Shown here piece by piece: positions 7,280-13,968 of a stretch of DNA of 50,708 bases. The stretch spans positions 1 to 50,708 of the IMG/VR virus record IMGVR_UViG_3300021079_000013, one strand, 5' to 3'. The notes below the pieces were generated by a model that saw only the letters and a list, made by a program, of their open reading frames with translations, did not search any database and was not told the origin of the DNA. The stretch is from a virus. Within the stretch, counting starts at the first letter, position 1. Every line of letters begins with the position of its first letter. The position numbers and the translations under genes were made by a program.

Positions 7280-7311
7280 CAAAGGTAAGAATGTTTTTGG
7301 AAACAATCAAA
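7280..7311 (-). promoter_or_regulatory. Bacteroidetes-type promoter for the ~1-kb ncRNA
   Basis: Minus strand: TTTG (7308-7311), 20-nt spacer, TACCTTTG (7280-7287). No start codon with a meaningful frame follows. Confidence 0.85.
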
Positions 7312-7321
7312 CTTTTTTGTA

Positions 7322-7458
7322 AGTTTTTTTAACAAGACAACTGAATTCGTTATTCTCCATTGAAGATGCGTTATTCACCATCAATCACCCCCCACTCCTA
7401 ATGGGACAGGTTAACTTCATCTCGATGTTAAAGAACTTTCGGTGTTACCCGATTGTTT
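7322..7458 (-). ncRNA. Candidate ~130-nt small RNA between tRNA and large ncRNA
   Basis: It starts at a perfect promoter (7461-7492) directly after the tRNA and ends somewhere before the next promoter; no terminator is visible. It can form UUAAC/GUUAA (7411-7431) with an inner AUC/GAU, and CCCA/UGGG (7391-7405). It contains a 13-nt direct repeat with one mismatch (7348-7360 and 7369-7381). A 24-codon frame (ATG at 7381 down to about 7307, running into the next promoter) preceded by GGGGGG is the only coding alternative. The 9-mer GGGUAACAC near its 5' end also occurs in the large RNA (6971-6979). Confidence 0.5.
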
Positions 7459-7460
7459 TT

Positions 7461-7492
7461 CAAAGATAAGAAGAACTTTTCAATTCGTCAAA
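7461..7492 (-). promoter_or_regulatory. Bacteroidetes-type promoter behind the tRNA
   Basis: Minus strand: TTTG (7489-7492), 20-nt spacer, TATCTTTG (7461-7468). It lies 9 nt beyond the 3' end of the tRNA and drives the small RNA region. Confidence 0.85.
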
Positions 7493-7501
7493 TCTTTTTT
7501 G

Positions 7502-7573
7502 TTGCGAGGGCGAGATTCGAACTCGCGACCTATAGGTTATGAGCCTACCGAGCTACCACTGCTCTACCTCACG
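7502..7573 (-). tRNA. tRNA-Met(CAU), initiator type
   Basis: The 72-nt cloverleaf has arms of 7, 4, 5 and 5 bp. The anticodon loop is CUCAUAA (anticodon CAU), the T arm is GCGAG-UUCGAAU-CUCGC and the discriminator is A73. Initiator features are visible: a C1 x A72 mismatch at the top of the acceptor stem, A11-U24 in the D stem, and G30-C40 and G31-C39 in the anticodon stem. The third initiator G-C pair is replaced by A29-U41. The 3' CCA is not encoded (the sequence after A73 is CAAAA). It sits between two ncRNA elements behind its own promoter (7742-7773). Confidence 0.93.
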
Positions 7574-7585
7574 ATATATCTTAAT

Positions 7586-7653
7586 GATTACAATCCCACT
7601 TCCCCATAGTCACCTATCCACGTCATGCGCTGGTTGTACCAGCGGGTGTAATC
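7586..7653 (-). ncRNA. 68-nt structured element (three-way junction) in the tRNA leader
   Basis: A 7-bp closing stem GATTACA/TGTAATC continues as CCC/GGG past a two-base bulge. It encloses a 6-bp hairpin CGCTGG-TACAA-CCAGCG and a second arm with AUAG-GUGA-CUAU (GNRA loop). It ends 12 nt before the tRNA, in the same transcript. The size and 7-bp acceptor-like stem recall a tRNA, but no T arm or anticodon arm exists. It could be a tRNA-processing guide, a regulatory element or a small RNA; the function is unknown. Confidence 0.55.
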
Positions 7654-7685
7654 AATATTTTTAAAAGAACTAATTTAGAAAAGAA

Positions 7686-7731
7686 GTCCCACAAGCTTCA
7701 ATTATTTTCTCAAACAATACACTTGTGGGAC
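7686..7731 (-). terminator. 10-bp stem near the tRNA transcript 5' end (attenuator-like)
   Basis: On the minus strand GTCCCACAAG pairs perfectly with CTTGTGGGAC across a 26-nt loop, followed by TTCTTTTCT. It begins about 10 nt after the predicted start of the tRNA transcript. It could act as an attenuator or protect the 5' end. Confidence 0.5.
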
Positions 7732-7741
7732 AATTGTTTCA

Positions 7742-7773
7742 CAAAGATAAGAAAGTTTTGGGGAACTATCAAA
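7742..7773 (-). promoter_or_regulatory. Bacteroidetes-type promoter for the tRNA transcript
   Basis: Minus strand: TTTG (7770-7773), 20-nt spacer, TATCTTTG (7742-7749). The predicted transcript carries the 10-bp stem, the 68-nt element and the tRNA. Confidence 0.85.
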
Positions 7774-7875
7774 TTTTTATAAAACTTTATTTTGGGGTGT
7801 TCACCTTTTCAGGTGTGGATATATAAATATCACCATTTTCACCAAAGTTATTCAAAGATAGTATTTTTTTTTCAA
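7774..7875. other. Gap between the tRNA promoter and the 38-aa gene
   Basis: No gene seen. It holds a small hairpin CACCT-TTTC-AGGTG (7803-7816) without a T-run, and an isolated -7-like TATCTTTG (7853-7860, minus) with no -33 partner. Confidence 0.5.
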
Positions 7876-7992
7876 TTAAAGATCCATATCATCAATATTT
7901 TTTTTAATTTTTTTTTCTATTGAATACCACCAACATACTGCCACCACAAAAAGTATTGGCATAAACCCAAAAAGTATTGTATCTTTTATCAT
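7876..7992 (-). CDS. Small 38-aa membrane protein coupled to the Nudix gene
   Basis: ATG at 7990-7992 overlaps the Nudix stop (ATGA), which argues for a real, translationally coupled gene. The protein has one strongly hydrophobic span (FGFMPILFVVAVCWWY) followed by a Lys-rich segment and an acidic C-terminus (NIDDMDL), so one transmembrane helix with a cytoplasmic tail is expected. Function unknown. Confidence 0.6.
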   Translation of the reverse strand: MIKDTILFGFMPILFVVAVCWWYSIEKKIKKNIDDMDL

Positions 7993-8408
7993 TTTAATAT
8001 TATTTCAGCGATTTTATGCATGTAATCTCCTGTCATTACTGGATCTATTTCACTTAATGTAAAATATTTCCATTCTGTGTGTTCTTCCCCATCAATAGCA
8101 TTAACCAAATCAGGTTCAATTTCATTATCCACCCCTAATAAATACACATACATTAAACCTTTAATTTTTTTACCGTCTCTAGTATGTCTTGGTATCAATC
8201 CAATAAAAGTTAGTTCTTTATCTTCTATGTTAACTGCGGTTTCTTCAAAGAATTCTCTTTTAGCCCCGTCTTGAGGTGTTTCATTATCTTCCATCTTCCC
8301 ACATGGAATTGACCACATTCCTGAAGATAATCCAAGGTTGTTTCTTTTACAGAGTAAAATTTTATCACCACATTTAACCATCACACCAACGTACCTTTTG
8401 TTTTCCAT
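7989..8408 (-). CDS. Nudix hydrolase
   Basis: This 139-aa protein has a complete Nudix box at about residues 37-59: G, five residues, E, seven residues, then REFFEETAV. This is the GX5EX7REUXEEXGU pattern with Ala replacing the final Gly. The catalytic glutamates that bind Mg2+ are present. Length is normal for a stand-alone Nudix enzyme that hydrolyses a nucleoside diphosphate linked to another group. MutT-like sanitation of oxidised nucleotides or mRNA decapping are both known for phage members, and the sequence does not choose. It is divergent from the DUF192 gene, the two starts being 15 nt apart. Confidence 0.88.
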   Translation of the reverse strand: MENKRYVGVMVKCGDKILLCKRNNLGLSSGMWSIPCGKMEDNETPQDGAKREFFEETAVNIEDKELTFIGLIPRHTRDGKKIKGLMYVYLLGVDNEIEPDLVNAIDGEEHTEWKYFTLSEIDPVMTGDYMHKIAEIILK

Positions 8409-8410
8409 TG

Positions 8411-8418
8411 TATTTATA
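8411..8418 (+). promoter_or_regulatory. TATTTATA element before the DUF192 gene
   Basis: TATTTATA ends 4 nt before ATG 8423. Because its reverse complement is TATAAATA, the element also reads as a T4-late-like box 2 nt before the divergent Nudix ATG. Confidence 0.45.
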
Positions 8419-8422
8419 TTAT

Positions 8423-8770
8423 ATGAAAGTTAAAGTTAATAATAATATTTTTAAAATCAAAACATTAATTGATGAAAAATCCCAATCAAGGGGTATGATG
8501 GGTAAAAAATTTGATAAAACTTTTAATGGATTACTTTTTTTAATGGGTGGACACAAACAATGTTTTTGGATGAAGAATTGTATAATCCCATTGGACATTA
8601 TTATAATTAAAAATAATGTAATTGTTAATATTCATCATGATTGTCCTCCATGTAATGGAAATGATTGTCCAAGCTATTGTGGTAACGGAAATATTGTATT
8701 GGAAATTAAAGGTGGTCTATGTGAAAAACTTAATATTGAATCCGGTGATTCAGTTGAATACCTATTTTGA
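8423..8770 (+). CDS. DUF192 family protein
   Basis: This 115-aa protein shows the DUF192 landmarks: SRGMMGK near residue 25, FWMKNCIIPLDI in the centre, and the ending G.GNIVLEIKGG. Between them is a Cys cluster (CPPC, CPSYC) found in many members. DUF192 proteins are small beta-barrel-like proteins of unknown function. There is no signal peptide, unlike many bacterial homologues that are exported. The start at 8423 is chosen because the upstream in-frame start is TTG and lies across the TATTTATA element. The gene overlaps the convergent DHH gene end by 9 nt. Confidence 0.85.
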   Translation: MKVKVNNNIFKIKTLIDEKSQSRGMMGKKFDKTFNGLLFLMGGHKQCFWMKNCIIPLDIIIIKNNVIVNIHHDCPPCNGNDCPSYCGNGNIVLEIKGGLCEKLNIESGDSVEYLF

Positions 8771-10159
8771 TTCGGCAATCTTTTCTTTTAATATTGTTTC
8801 AAACTGATGAGCAATCATTTTAATAAACTTAACTGAAGGTGAATCATCTTTTTCAGAATCATACTTATATTGTCCTTGAGGTGGTCTCTTACCTCTACCT
8901 AAGTAATTTAATCCTGAAATATTAGTAATACATTTGTGTCCTCCTGAATTGGCTTGAATTAAATCCCACGCATTAACACCAATCTTATCCATCATAGCAA
9001 TTTCATCCTCTGATAAATCTTTAAATGGTTTTTCCATCATTTCTTTAACTTTATCTAACGCCTTATCACCACCATCCATGAACATAAACTTTCCACCATA
9101 CAATGCATCAAAATCTTTGAACGTAAACCCAACACTCTCAGGACCCGCACTTGTCTCACTCACCCATTTCATTGTAGATAATGGTATATTTTTTTGTTTC
9201 AATTGTCCTTCCCATTTTGATAATACCTCTTGAGCTATTTCCCCAAGATTAACACCTTTAAGTTCTCTATCCTTCTTAAAAGGATTACACGATGCCTGAA
9301 CCAATCCCATCGGCCAAGCCATGATAAGAAAGTCTGCCTCAGGATTATTTCTAAATGGGGTATACCTATCATAAGACCCAGGTTTAAACATACTACCTCC
9401 ACCATATTGGAAAATAATATTATCATTGACTCTTGGAAAGTCTTTCATTTTTGTTTTATAATCTTCTGCATTTTTTTGTAATTCTTCTGGTTTTGCTGCG
9501 TTTGTTCTTGTCATCCAAATCTTAATGTTATTTAAAATAGACATCAGTGATGGTTCAGAATCCATAACTAATCCTTCAAGAAATCCTGGCTTGTTTTTAA
9601 ATGCTAGTAATAATTTATTAATAACGAACCCTAACATCATTTTATTCTTTTGTAATGGTTTTTCTTTATCATACCTATAAAGATAATTAACCACTTCATT
9701 TGGCGTTATATTATGTTTTGCAAAATCTGCAGAGTCCACTGTATTAATTAAAAGAATATCTGAAGACGGAAATAAATCTTTTGGTGATACTACTTGAGAT
9801 ATTGTCTCAACATTTGAACGAGCTCCTCTAAATTGTTTTGAAGTTCCTTTTTCAACACCTACTTGTCTATCATGGTGGTCTGTATGAATAACAAACATTG
9901 GCTTACCGTGAGCAAAATCAACTAACACAGGCATTGTATCACCTGTTGCATCATTCTTTTTTACTGAAAATTCTTTATCACCGTATTGAATAATATGGCA
10001 ATCAACTACATCAATACCATTATCTTCAAGATATTTTTTCATTGCAATTGCAGTTGTTACTCCATCAAGGTCTTGGTGAAAATAAATTTCTGCTTTAGGA
10101 TATCTTTTCTTTAAAGCTGAAATATCTCTTATACCTGTTTCTTTTAATAATTTCTTCAT
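8762..10159 (-). CDS. DHH-family phosphoesterase (RecJ/NrnA-like)
   Basis: This 465-aa protein has the DHH phosphoesterase signatures: HQDLDGVTTA (motif I, DxDG) near residue 28, a second Asp segment VLVDFAHG, and HTDHHDRQ (the DHH motif) near residue 92. A GGHKCITNISG segment near residue 405 matches the DHHA1 nucleic-acid-binding end. DHH enzymes are Mn2+-dependent nucleases or phosphodiesterases acting on short RNA, ssDNA or cyclic dinucleotides. Cleavage of a signalling nucleotide would be an attractive anti-defence role, but only the fold is supported. It starts MKKLLKETGIRD (an LKE tripeptide like other possible targeting peptides) and lies 11 nt behind the 10171 gene. Confidence 0.85.
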   Translation of the reverse strand: MKKLLKETGIRDISALKKRYPKAEIYFHQDLDGVTTAIAMKKYLEDNGIDVVDCHIIQYGDKEFSVKKNDATGDTMPVLVDFAHGKPMFVIHTDHHDRQVGVEKGTSKQFRGARSNVETISQVVSPKDLFPSSDILLINTVDSADFAKHNITPNEVVNYLYRYDKEKPLQKNKMMLGFVINKLLLAFKNKPGFLEGLVMDSEPSLMSILNNIKIWMTRTNAAKPEELQKNAEDYKTKMKDFPRVNDNIIFQYGGGSMFKPGSYDRYTPFRNNPEADFLIMAWPMGLVQASCNPFKKDRELKGVNLGEIAQEVLSKWEGQLKQKNIPLSTMKWVSETSAGPESVGFTFKDFDALYGGKFMFMDGGDKALDKVKEMMEKPFKDLSEDEIAMMDKIGVNAWDLIQANSGGHKCITNISGLNYLGRGKRPPQGQYKYDSEKDDSPSVKFIKMIAHQFETILKEKIAESK

Positions 10160-10170
10160 TGTATTTTACC

Positions 10171-11115
10171 TCACGCAGCTTTACCAAGTTGATTAAATAT
10201 ATTACTCATTAAATGGGATAAGGGATTATCCTCAGTTGTTGATGATTTTGTAGATTCTGTTGATGATTTATCTGAATTTGTTGAACTTGTTTTACTTTCT
10301 TCATTTTTATTGTAATTTTTAGCAATATAATCACTAGTTTTTGGATCGTTTGCTATTTTTTTTCTAAATTCAGCATCATCAGACATTTTTCTTTCAAATG
10401 TCGTTAATGAAGGAATTCCAAAATAATTTAATAAATTATTTGTAGCGATAAAATTTCTAAATGAGTTTCTTCTATCTCGGTTGGCTCCAACATTTAACCA
10501 CCATTTTTGAATACCTTTTTCAGGTAAAACACCATGTTTTGCAAAATATTTTGTTAATCTTTGTCCCTGATAATAATCTTTTAAACCTGTTTTAAATGCT
10601 CCACCTGCAATAGCTTCTTTACCCCCAGCCTTTATACCTGCCAATGCACTACCTCCACTTATTTCACTTAATCCACTTTGTAATTTCGATCCTAATCCAG
10701 CATTAACTTTACTAATACTTTCAACCGTTTTTTCAACGACAGGAGATTTAACATATTTACTTAAACTGGAAAATTTAGCTGCGGCTTCAGGATTTTTTGC
10801 CAAATATTGTGTTAGTTTAACTCCACCTTCTTTCATTGCAATAGCGCCTTCTCTACTACCTTTAAATAATTTTATGATTGGTTTAGCAATAAAATCACCA
10901 ACCGTAGGTATAAGTGCAATTAACATTAATGCAGCATATAATTTTTCACCCTTATAAAGATAATAACATATTAACGCAATATCTGCCACCTCACCAATTA
11001 CAGGTACGAATCCAACCGCCATTAATACATTCTCAATACTTAACAACGACTCATTAAGTACTTGTTGTTCCTTGATTAAACTTAATTGTTTTTTGTTTAT
11101 AATGATGTCAGCCAT
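10171..11115 (-). CDS. Membrane-active protein with pretoxin-like hydrophobic module
   Basis: This 314-aa protein starts MADIIINKKQLSLIKEQQ, with the LIKEQ form of the possible capsid-targeting cleavage motif. Residues about 30-85 hold two hydrophobic hairpins (GFVPVIGEVADIALICYYLY and LIALIPTVGDFI). These closely resemble the P-x-GEx-D / IPxVGD helical module that precedes toxin domains in polymorphic toxins and occurs in some phage virion proteins. The middle is Ala/Gly-rich, and the C-terminus is a Ser/Thr/Lys low-complexity linker followed by a short amphipathic tail. A TATTTATA element lies 19 nt upstream. A packaged protein that acts on the inner membrane during injection is a reasonable inference. 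Confidence 0.65.
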   Translation of the reverse strand: MADIIINKKQLSLIKEQQVLNESLLSIENVLMAVGFVPVIGEVADIALICYYLYKGEKLYAALMLIALIPTVGDFIAKPIIKLFKGSREGAIAMKEGGVKLTQYLAKNPEAAAKFSSLSKYVKSPVVEKTVESISKVNAGLGSKLQSGLSEISGGSALAGIKAGGKEAIAGGAFKTGLKDYYQGQRLTKYFAKHGVLPEKGIQKWWLNVGANRDRRNSFRNFIATNNLLNYFGIPSLTTFERKMSDDAEFRKKIANDPKTSDYIAKNYNKNEESKTSSTNSDKSSTESTKSSTTEDNPLSHLMSNIFNQLGKAA

Positions 11116-11134
11116 GTTTTACTTATAATATCCT

Positions 11135-11142
11135 TATAAATA
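11135..11142 (-). promoter_or_regulatory. TATTTATA element before the 10171-11115 gene
   Basis: TATTTATA on the minus strand, 19 nt before the ATG and directly after the terminator at 11158-11177. Confidence 0.5.
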
Positions 11143-11157
11143 TCCTGTAAACAAAAA

Positions 11158-11177
11158 AAAGGGTCATACGACCCTTT
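11158..11177 (-). terminator. Intrinsic terminator after the methyltransferase operon
   Basis: AAAGGGTC-GTAT-GACCCTTT followed by TTTTT on the minus strand, 3 nt beyond the methyltransferase stop. Confidence 0.9.
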
Positions 11178-11179
11178 AA

Positions 11180-12034
11180 TTATAAATCTAATTTAGTTTG
11201 TTTCTTTTTATCAATAAAATGTTGGACCCTTTCTTTTGCCACTTTACAATAATTCTCACTCAATTCAATCCCAATCCACCTACGTCCACCAATCTCAGCA
11301 GCACAGATACTTGTACCAGAACCTGTGAATGGGTCAAGAACAATATCGTTTCTGTATGTAAGAATTTTAATTGCCTTCATCGGAATATCCATTGAGAATG
11401 TTGCCTTAGTCATTTGTTTTGTGTCAGCAAAATAATCCCACTGTCCGTATACCAACTCCATAAATTCTTTCTTATGTTCATCTTGATATATTGTTTTCTT
11501 TTTTGTTGTTCCATCTTCCTGTTCAACATCCATAACTTCACCAACCCATTCAGGTTCTCCCTTAATCTTCTTTATGTGAGTCTTTTTATATGCCAACAAC
11601 ACACATTCTTTTGGGTTATAGATATAAGGTGCCGATGGTGACATCCAAGAACCCCACGCAGTGGTCTTACTTCTATGTGGTGAGTCTTCTTCCAAATCCA
11701 CAACCCCATAAAACTTATAACCAATACTCTTCATCACTTGCCAAAGTTCAGATACCATCAGTATTCTTCCACCTTTGTCTTGTCTATTAATTTCATAAGG
11801 AACGTTTAAAGCAATTCTACCATCATCTTTCAACACTCTATAAGCCTCTCGCATCCAACTGGCACTAAATAATTTATATTGTTCAAATTCAATGTCGTCG
11901 TTGAATGAGTCATATGCAATACCAACTCCATAAGGTGGTGATGTTACAATTAAATCCACAGAAGATTCTGGCATCTTCGCCATTACTTCAATACAATCCC
12001 CGCTAATAACTTTCCCTACGTAATCTTCTATCAT
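11180..12034 (-). CDS. DNA methyltransferase (N4-cytosine/N6-adenine, TSPPY class)
   Basis: This 284-aa enzyme transfers a methyl group from S-adenosylmethionine to an exocyclic amino group of DNA. Motif IV is TSPPYGVG near residue 32 and motif I is DPFTGSGTSICAAE near residue 238. The order is that of the beta-class amino-methyltransferases, and an S-P-P-Y motif is common for N4-cytosine enzymes. Length is typical. It is the last gene of the operon that begins at 14968 and overlaps the nucleotidyltransferase gene by 4 nt. No partner endonuclease is adjacent, so self-protection from host restriction is the likely use. Confidence 0.9.
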   Translation of the reverse strand: MIEDYVGKVISGDCIEVMAKMPESSVDLIVTSPPYGVGIAYDSFNDDIEFEQYKLFSASWMREAYRVLKDDGRIALNVPYEINRQDKGGRILMVSELWQVMKSIGYKFYGVVDLEEDSPHRSKTTAWGSWMSPSAPYIYNPKECVLLAYKKTHIKKIKGEPEWVGEVMDVEQEDGTTKKKTIYQDEHKKEFMELVYGQWDYFADTKQMTKATFSMDIPMKAIKILTYRNDIVLDPFTGSGTSICAAEIGGRRWIGIELSENYCKVAKERVQHFIDKKKQTKLDL

Positions 12035-12432
12035 AACTTTCCCTCTTGTTTTAATTGTTCTCTAATTTTAGTTGCCGATATCTCACCAACCTCTGTTGGT
12101 GGTATATGTTCTATAATATCATAACCAACTCCTCTTCCAAAGTTTACTGATTCAATATCAGGTATTACTATAACCTCAACTCTCTTTTCAGCTATCAAGT
12201 CTAATAGTTTAACAACTATATTTGAATGAACTTGTGAAGCGGTAAAGGGATTTTTTTCATCGGGAGCTATATCTCTTATGCAAATTAATACGTTTTTACC
12301 TTGGTTTAGTCTTTGGTCTATCAACCATCTGTGACCATCATGCCATGGTTGCCATCTTCCAATAAACATTGAATATTGTTTACCAAAGTTGTTTTTTAAT
12401 TTTGGGTCTCCTTCTACGTGTATTTTTTTCAT
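12031..12432 (-). CDS. HxGH-type nucleotidyltransferase (cytidylyl-/adenylyltransferase fold)
   Basis: This 133-aa protein has the nucleotidyltransferase signature GRWQPWHDGH near residue 26 (the HxGH motif) and ISATKIR near residue 119, equivalent to the ISSTxxR end motif. It therefore activates a small acid or phosphate with a nucleoside triphosphate. Distant relatives include NMN adenylyltransferase, glycerol-phosphate cytidylyltransferase and ATP sulfurylase. It abuts an APS kinase gene (its start touches that stop) and lies three genes from a sulfotransferase, so an ATP-sulfurylase-like or sulfur-related role is tempting but unproven. It is much shorter than canonical ATP sulfurylases. 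Confidence 0.75.
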   Translation of the reverse strand: MKKIHVEGDPKLKNNFGKQYSMFIGRWQPWHDGHRWLIDQRLNQGKNVLICIRDIAPDEKNPFTASQVHSNIVVKLLDLIAEKRVEVIVIPDIESVNFGRGVGYDIIEHIPPTEVGEISATKIREQLKQEGKL

Positions 12433-12869
12433 TATATTTTTAATTTAACTCTGATTTCTTGAAGACTATCATAAACTTTTTTATTGGTTGTATCAATATC
12501 AATAAAATTTTCTAAGGGCTTTTCATATCCTTCAACATGAAACGATTCTCTCCCTCTAATCTCATTGGTATGAATATAAAGTTCAACAATATCTTTTCCC
12601 ATTTTTTGTTTGAAGGTTTCTCTTTGGTCTTTGTAAGGTGACACTAAACAAACAATAGGATTCATTTTTTTATTATGTAAAAAATGAGCAATGTTCTGTG
12701 CTAACTCAATGTTTTTTCTACGTCCTTGTTCACTATAATCTTTATTTTCAAAGATTTCTCTGATGTCATCACCATCAACCAAGACTGCATCTCCCTGTAA
12801 TACGGCGCTTAACCAATTCCCTAATGTTGTTTTTCCTGAACCAGGTTGCCCTGTAAACCAATATATCAT
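12432..12869 (-). CDS. cysC: Adenylylsulfate (APS) kinase-like protein
   Basis: This 145-aa kinase has a Walker A GQPGSGKTTL (residues 7-16), the APS-kinase DGDDIR motif (33-38), GRRKNIELAQNIA (49-61) and a CLVSPYKDQRE segment (74-84), in the order found in CysC. The enzyme phosphorylates adenylylsulfate at the 3' position to make PAPS, the sulfate donor for sulfotransferases. It is shorter than cellular CysC (about 170-200 aa), with a trimmed C-terminal lid. Related nucleotide-kinase specificities cannot be excluded, but two sulfotransferase-like genes in the window, one in this same operon, favour PAPS synthesis. Confidence 0.78.
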   Translation of the reverse strand: MIYWFTGQPGSGKTTLGNWLSAVLQGDAVLVDGDDIREIFENKDYSEQGRRKNIELAQNIAHFLHNKKMNPIVCLVSPYKDQRETFKQKMGKDIVELYIHTNEIRGRESFHVEGYEKPLENFIDIDTTNKKVYDSLQEIRVKLKI

Positions 12870-13090
12870 TTCTCTAAATTTTTAATTTTACGGTCTAAAT
12901 AAAAAGCGGCTTTTTTAAGGTCTTCCAATTCTTTTGTTGGGTCTTTTTTACCAGCTCTTGCAACATATTTTACTACATTGAAGAGGTAAGCATCTTTGTC
13001 TAAATCCCACGCTTCACAGACTTTTATTACTTCGTATGGATTATCCACTCCACCATAGTATACAGGTCCATTTACCATTTCATTACTCAT
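12866..13090 (-). CDS. DUF3310 domain protein
   Basis: This 74-aa protein matches the DUF3310 pattern common in phages: YYGGVDNPYEVIKVCEAW at the start, FNVVKYVARAGKK in the middle and ELEDLKKAAFYLDRKI at the end. The family is small, helical and of unknown function, sometimes annotated as nucleotide-kinase-like without evidence. It overlaps both neighbours by 4 nt (the sulfotransferase upstream and APS kinase downstream), so all are translated as a coupled set. Confidence 0.85.
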   Translation of the reverse strand: MSNEMVNGPVYYGGVDNPYEVIKVCEAWDLDKDAYLFNVVKYVARAGKKDPTKELEDLKKAAFYLDRKIKNLEK

Positions 13091-13713
13091 TTTTTATAAG
13101 AATTTTTATCATAACCGAATAAATCAAACAAATTTGAATTATTATAATATACTAAGTCAGCACTTGCATTATTATAAAAATCTTTCCAATTTACCCAATC
13201 ACCAATATTTTTATTAATATTTAAATCAATTAAAGATTTTAATTCACCACTTTTATTAAATTCACTATTTCTAATATAATCAATTTTTTGATAGTCTTCC
13301 AATAAATTTTCAACTCTTATAATATTATCAGGTGTTCTAATATTATAATTCCTAATATTAAGACTATCTCTCCTTTGAAATTCAGACTCAAGAAATTCTT
13401 GAAATTCAAACTTTAAATCTACTATTTCATTATTTGGATTTCTTGTAAATTTAAATTTAGAAACATATCTAGTATATGGATTTCTCATTGTTGAAATAAA
13501 CTTATACTTTTCATGACCATCAAAAAATTTCAACATATGTTGTTGTACTAAATTATTTTTTCCAATTTCTTTTCCAACTTTATCATCAACAATACTATAA
13601 GATGTAAAACCAAAATTTTTTAAAATATTTACAGCTAATGATGTTGCGGTTTTATCAGGTATCCATATAAAAGAATTATATTTTTCTGAAATATTAAGAA
13701 AAAAAGTGTTCAT
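13087..13713 (-). CDS. Sulfotransferase family protein (PAPS-dependent)
   Basis: This 208-aa protein has the 5'-phosphosulfate-binding segment IPDKTATSLAVNIL (about residues 18-31; Lys and Thr/Ser as in the K-x-x-(S/T) loop) and the 3'-phosphate-binding segment STMRNPYTRYVSKF (about 74-87). A block DNIIRVENLL and a terminal FDLFGYDK are shared with the paralogue at 1544-2128, which shows these are two members of one family despite low overall identity. It lies in the same operon as APS kinase, which would supply PAPS. Possible acceptors are host surface polysaccharide, phage glycan or peptidoglycan-linked sugars; none can be chosen from the sequence. Confidence 0.7.
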   Translation of the reverse strand: MNTFFLNISEKYNSFIWIPDKTATSLAVNILKNFGFTSYSIVDDKVGKEIGKNNLVQQHMLKFFDGHEKYKFISTMRNPYTRYVSKFKFTRNPNNEIVDLKFEFQEFLESEFQRRDSLNIRNYNIRTPDNIIRVENLLEDYQKIDYIRNSEFNKSGELKSLIDLNINKNIGDWVNWKDFYNNASADLVYYNNSNLFDLFGYDKNSYKK

Positions 13714-13716
13714 TAA

Positions 13717-13968
13717 TTACTTAGATTTTTTTTCTGGTTTGGACCCTTTCTTATAAGGTTTTCTCTCAACTTGCTCAGTTGGTTGAGCCGTTACTTGTTC
13801 GGTTGCTGTTTCTTCAACAACTTTCTTACCTCTTGATAATTTCCATTCTGTTTTGGAAACATATTGCCAACTACTACCGACCATATTGTATGCGGTTTTG
13901 TCATCAACTCTTTTAATTTCTCCAAGTTCAACTTCTTTTGTTGCCCTAATTGCTTTAATACATTTCAT
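13717..13968 (-). CDS. Hypothetical basic protein, 83 aa, with low-complexity tail
   Basis: The first half is a compact fold (MKCIKAIRATKEVELGEIKR followed by an SSWQYVSKTEWKL segment). The second half is a Thr/Glu/Gln then Lys-rich disordered tail (KPYKKGSKPEKKSK). No family recognised. The gene overlaps the previous one by 14 nt and is 3 nt from the sulfotransferase start, so it belongs to the 14968-11180 operon. Confidence 0.75.
   Translation of the reverse strand: MKCIKAIRATKEVELGEIKRVDDKTAYNMVGSSWQYVSKTEWKLSRGKKVVEETATEQVTAQPTEQVERKPYKKGSKPEKKSK

Noticed and set aside
6311-7332. Small frames (6311-6565 +, 6610-6801 -, 6997-7332 +) in the ncRNA region.
   Set aside because: No start signals, unlikely composition, and the promoter and terminator on the minus strand bracket the whole region as one non-coding transcript.
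7586-7653. A second tRNA upstream of the tRNA-Met.
   Set aside because: It has a 7-bp outer stem but no anticodon arm, T arm or TTCGA loop.
7853-7860. An additional -7 box (TATCTTTG, minus strand).
   Set aside because: No TTG/TTTG at 19-20 nt upstream and no transcript unit clearly follows.
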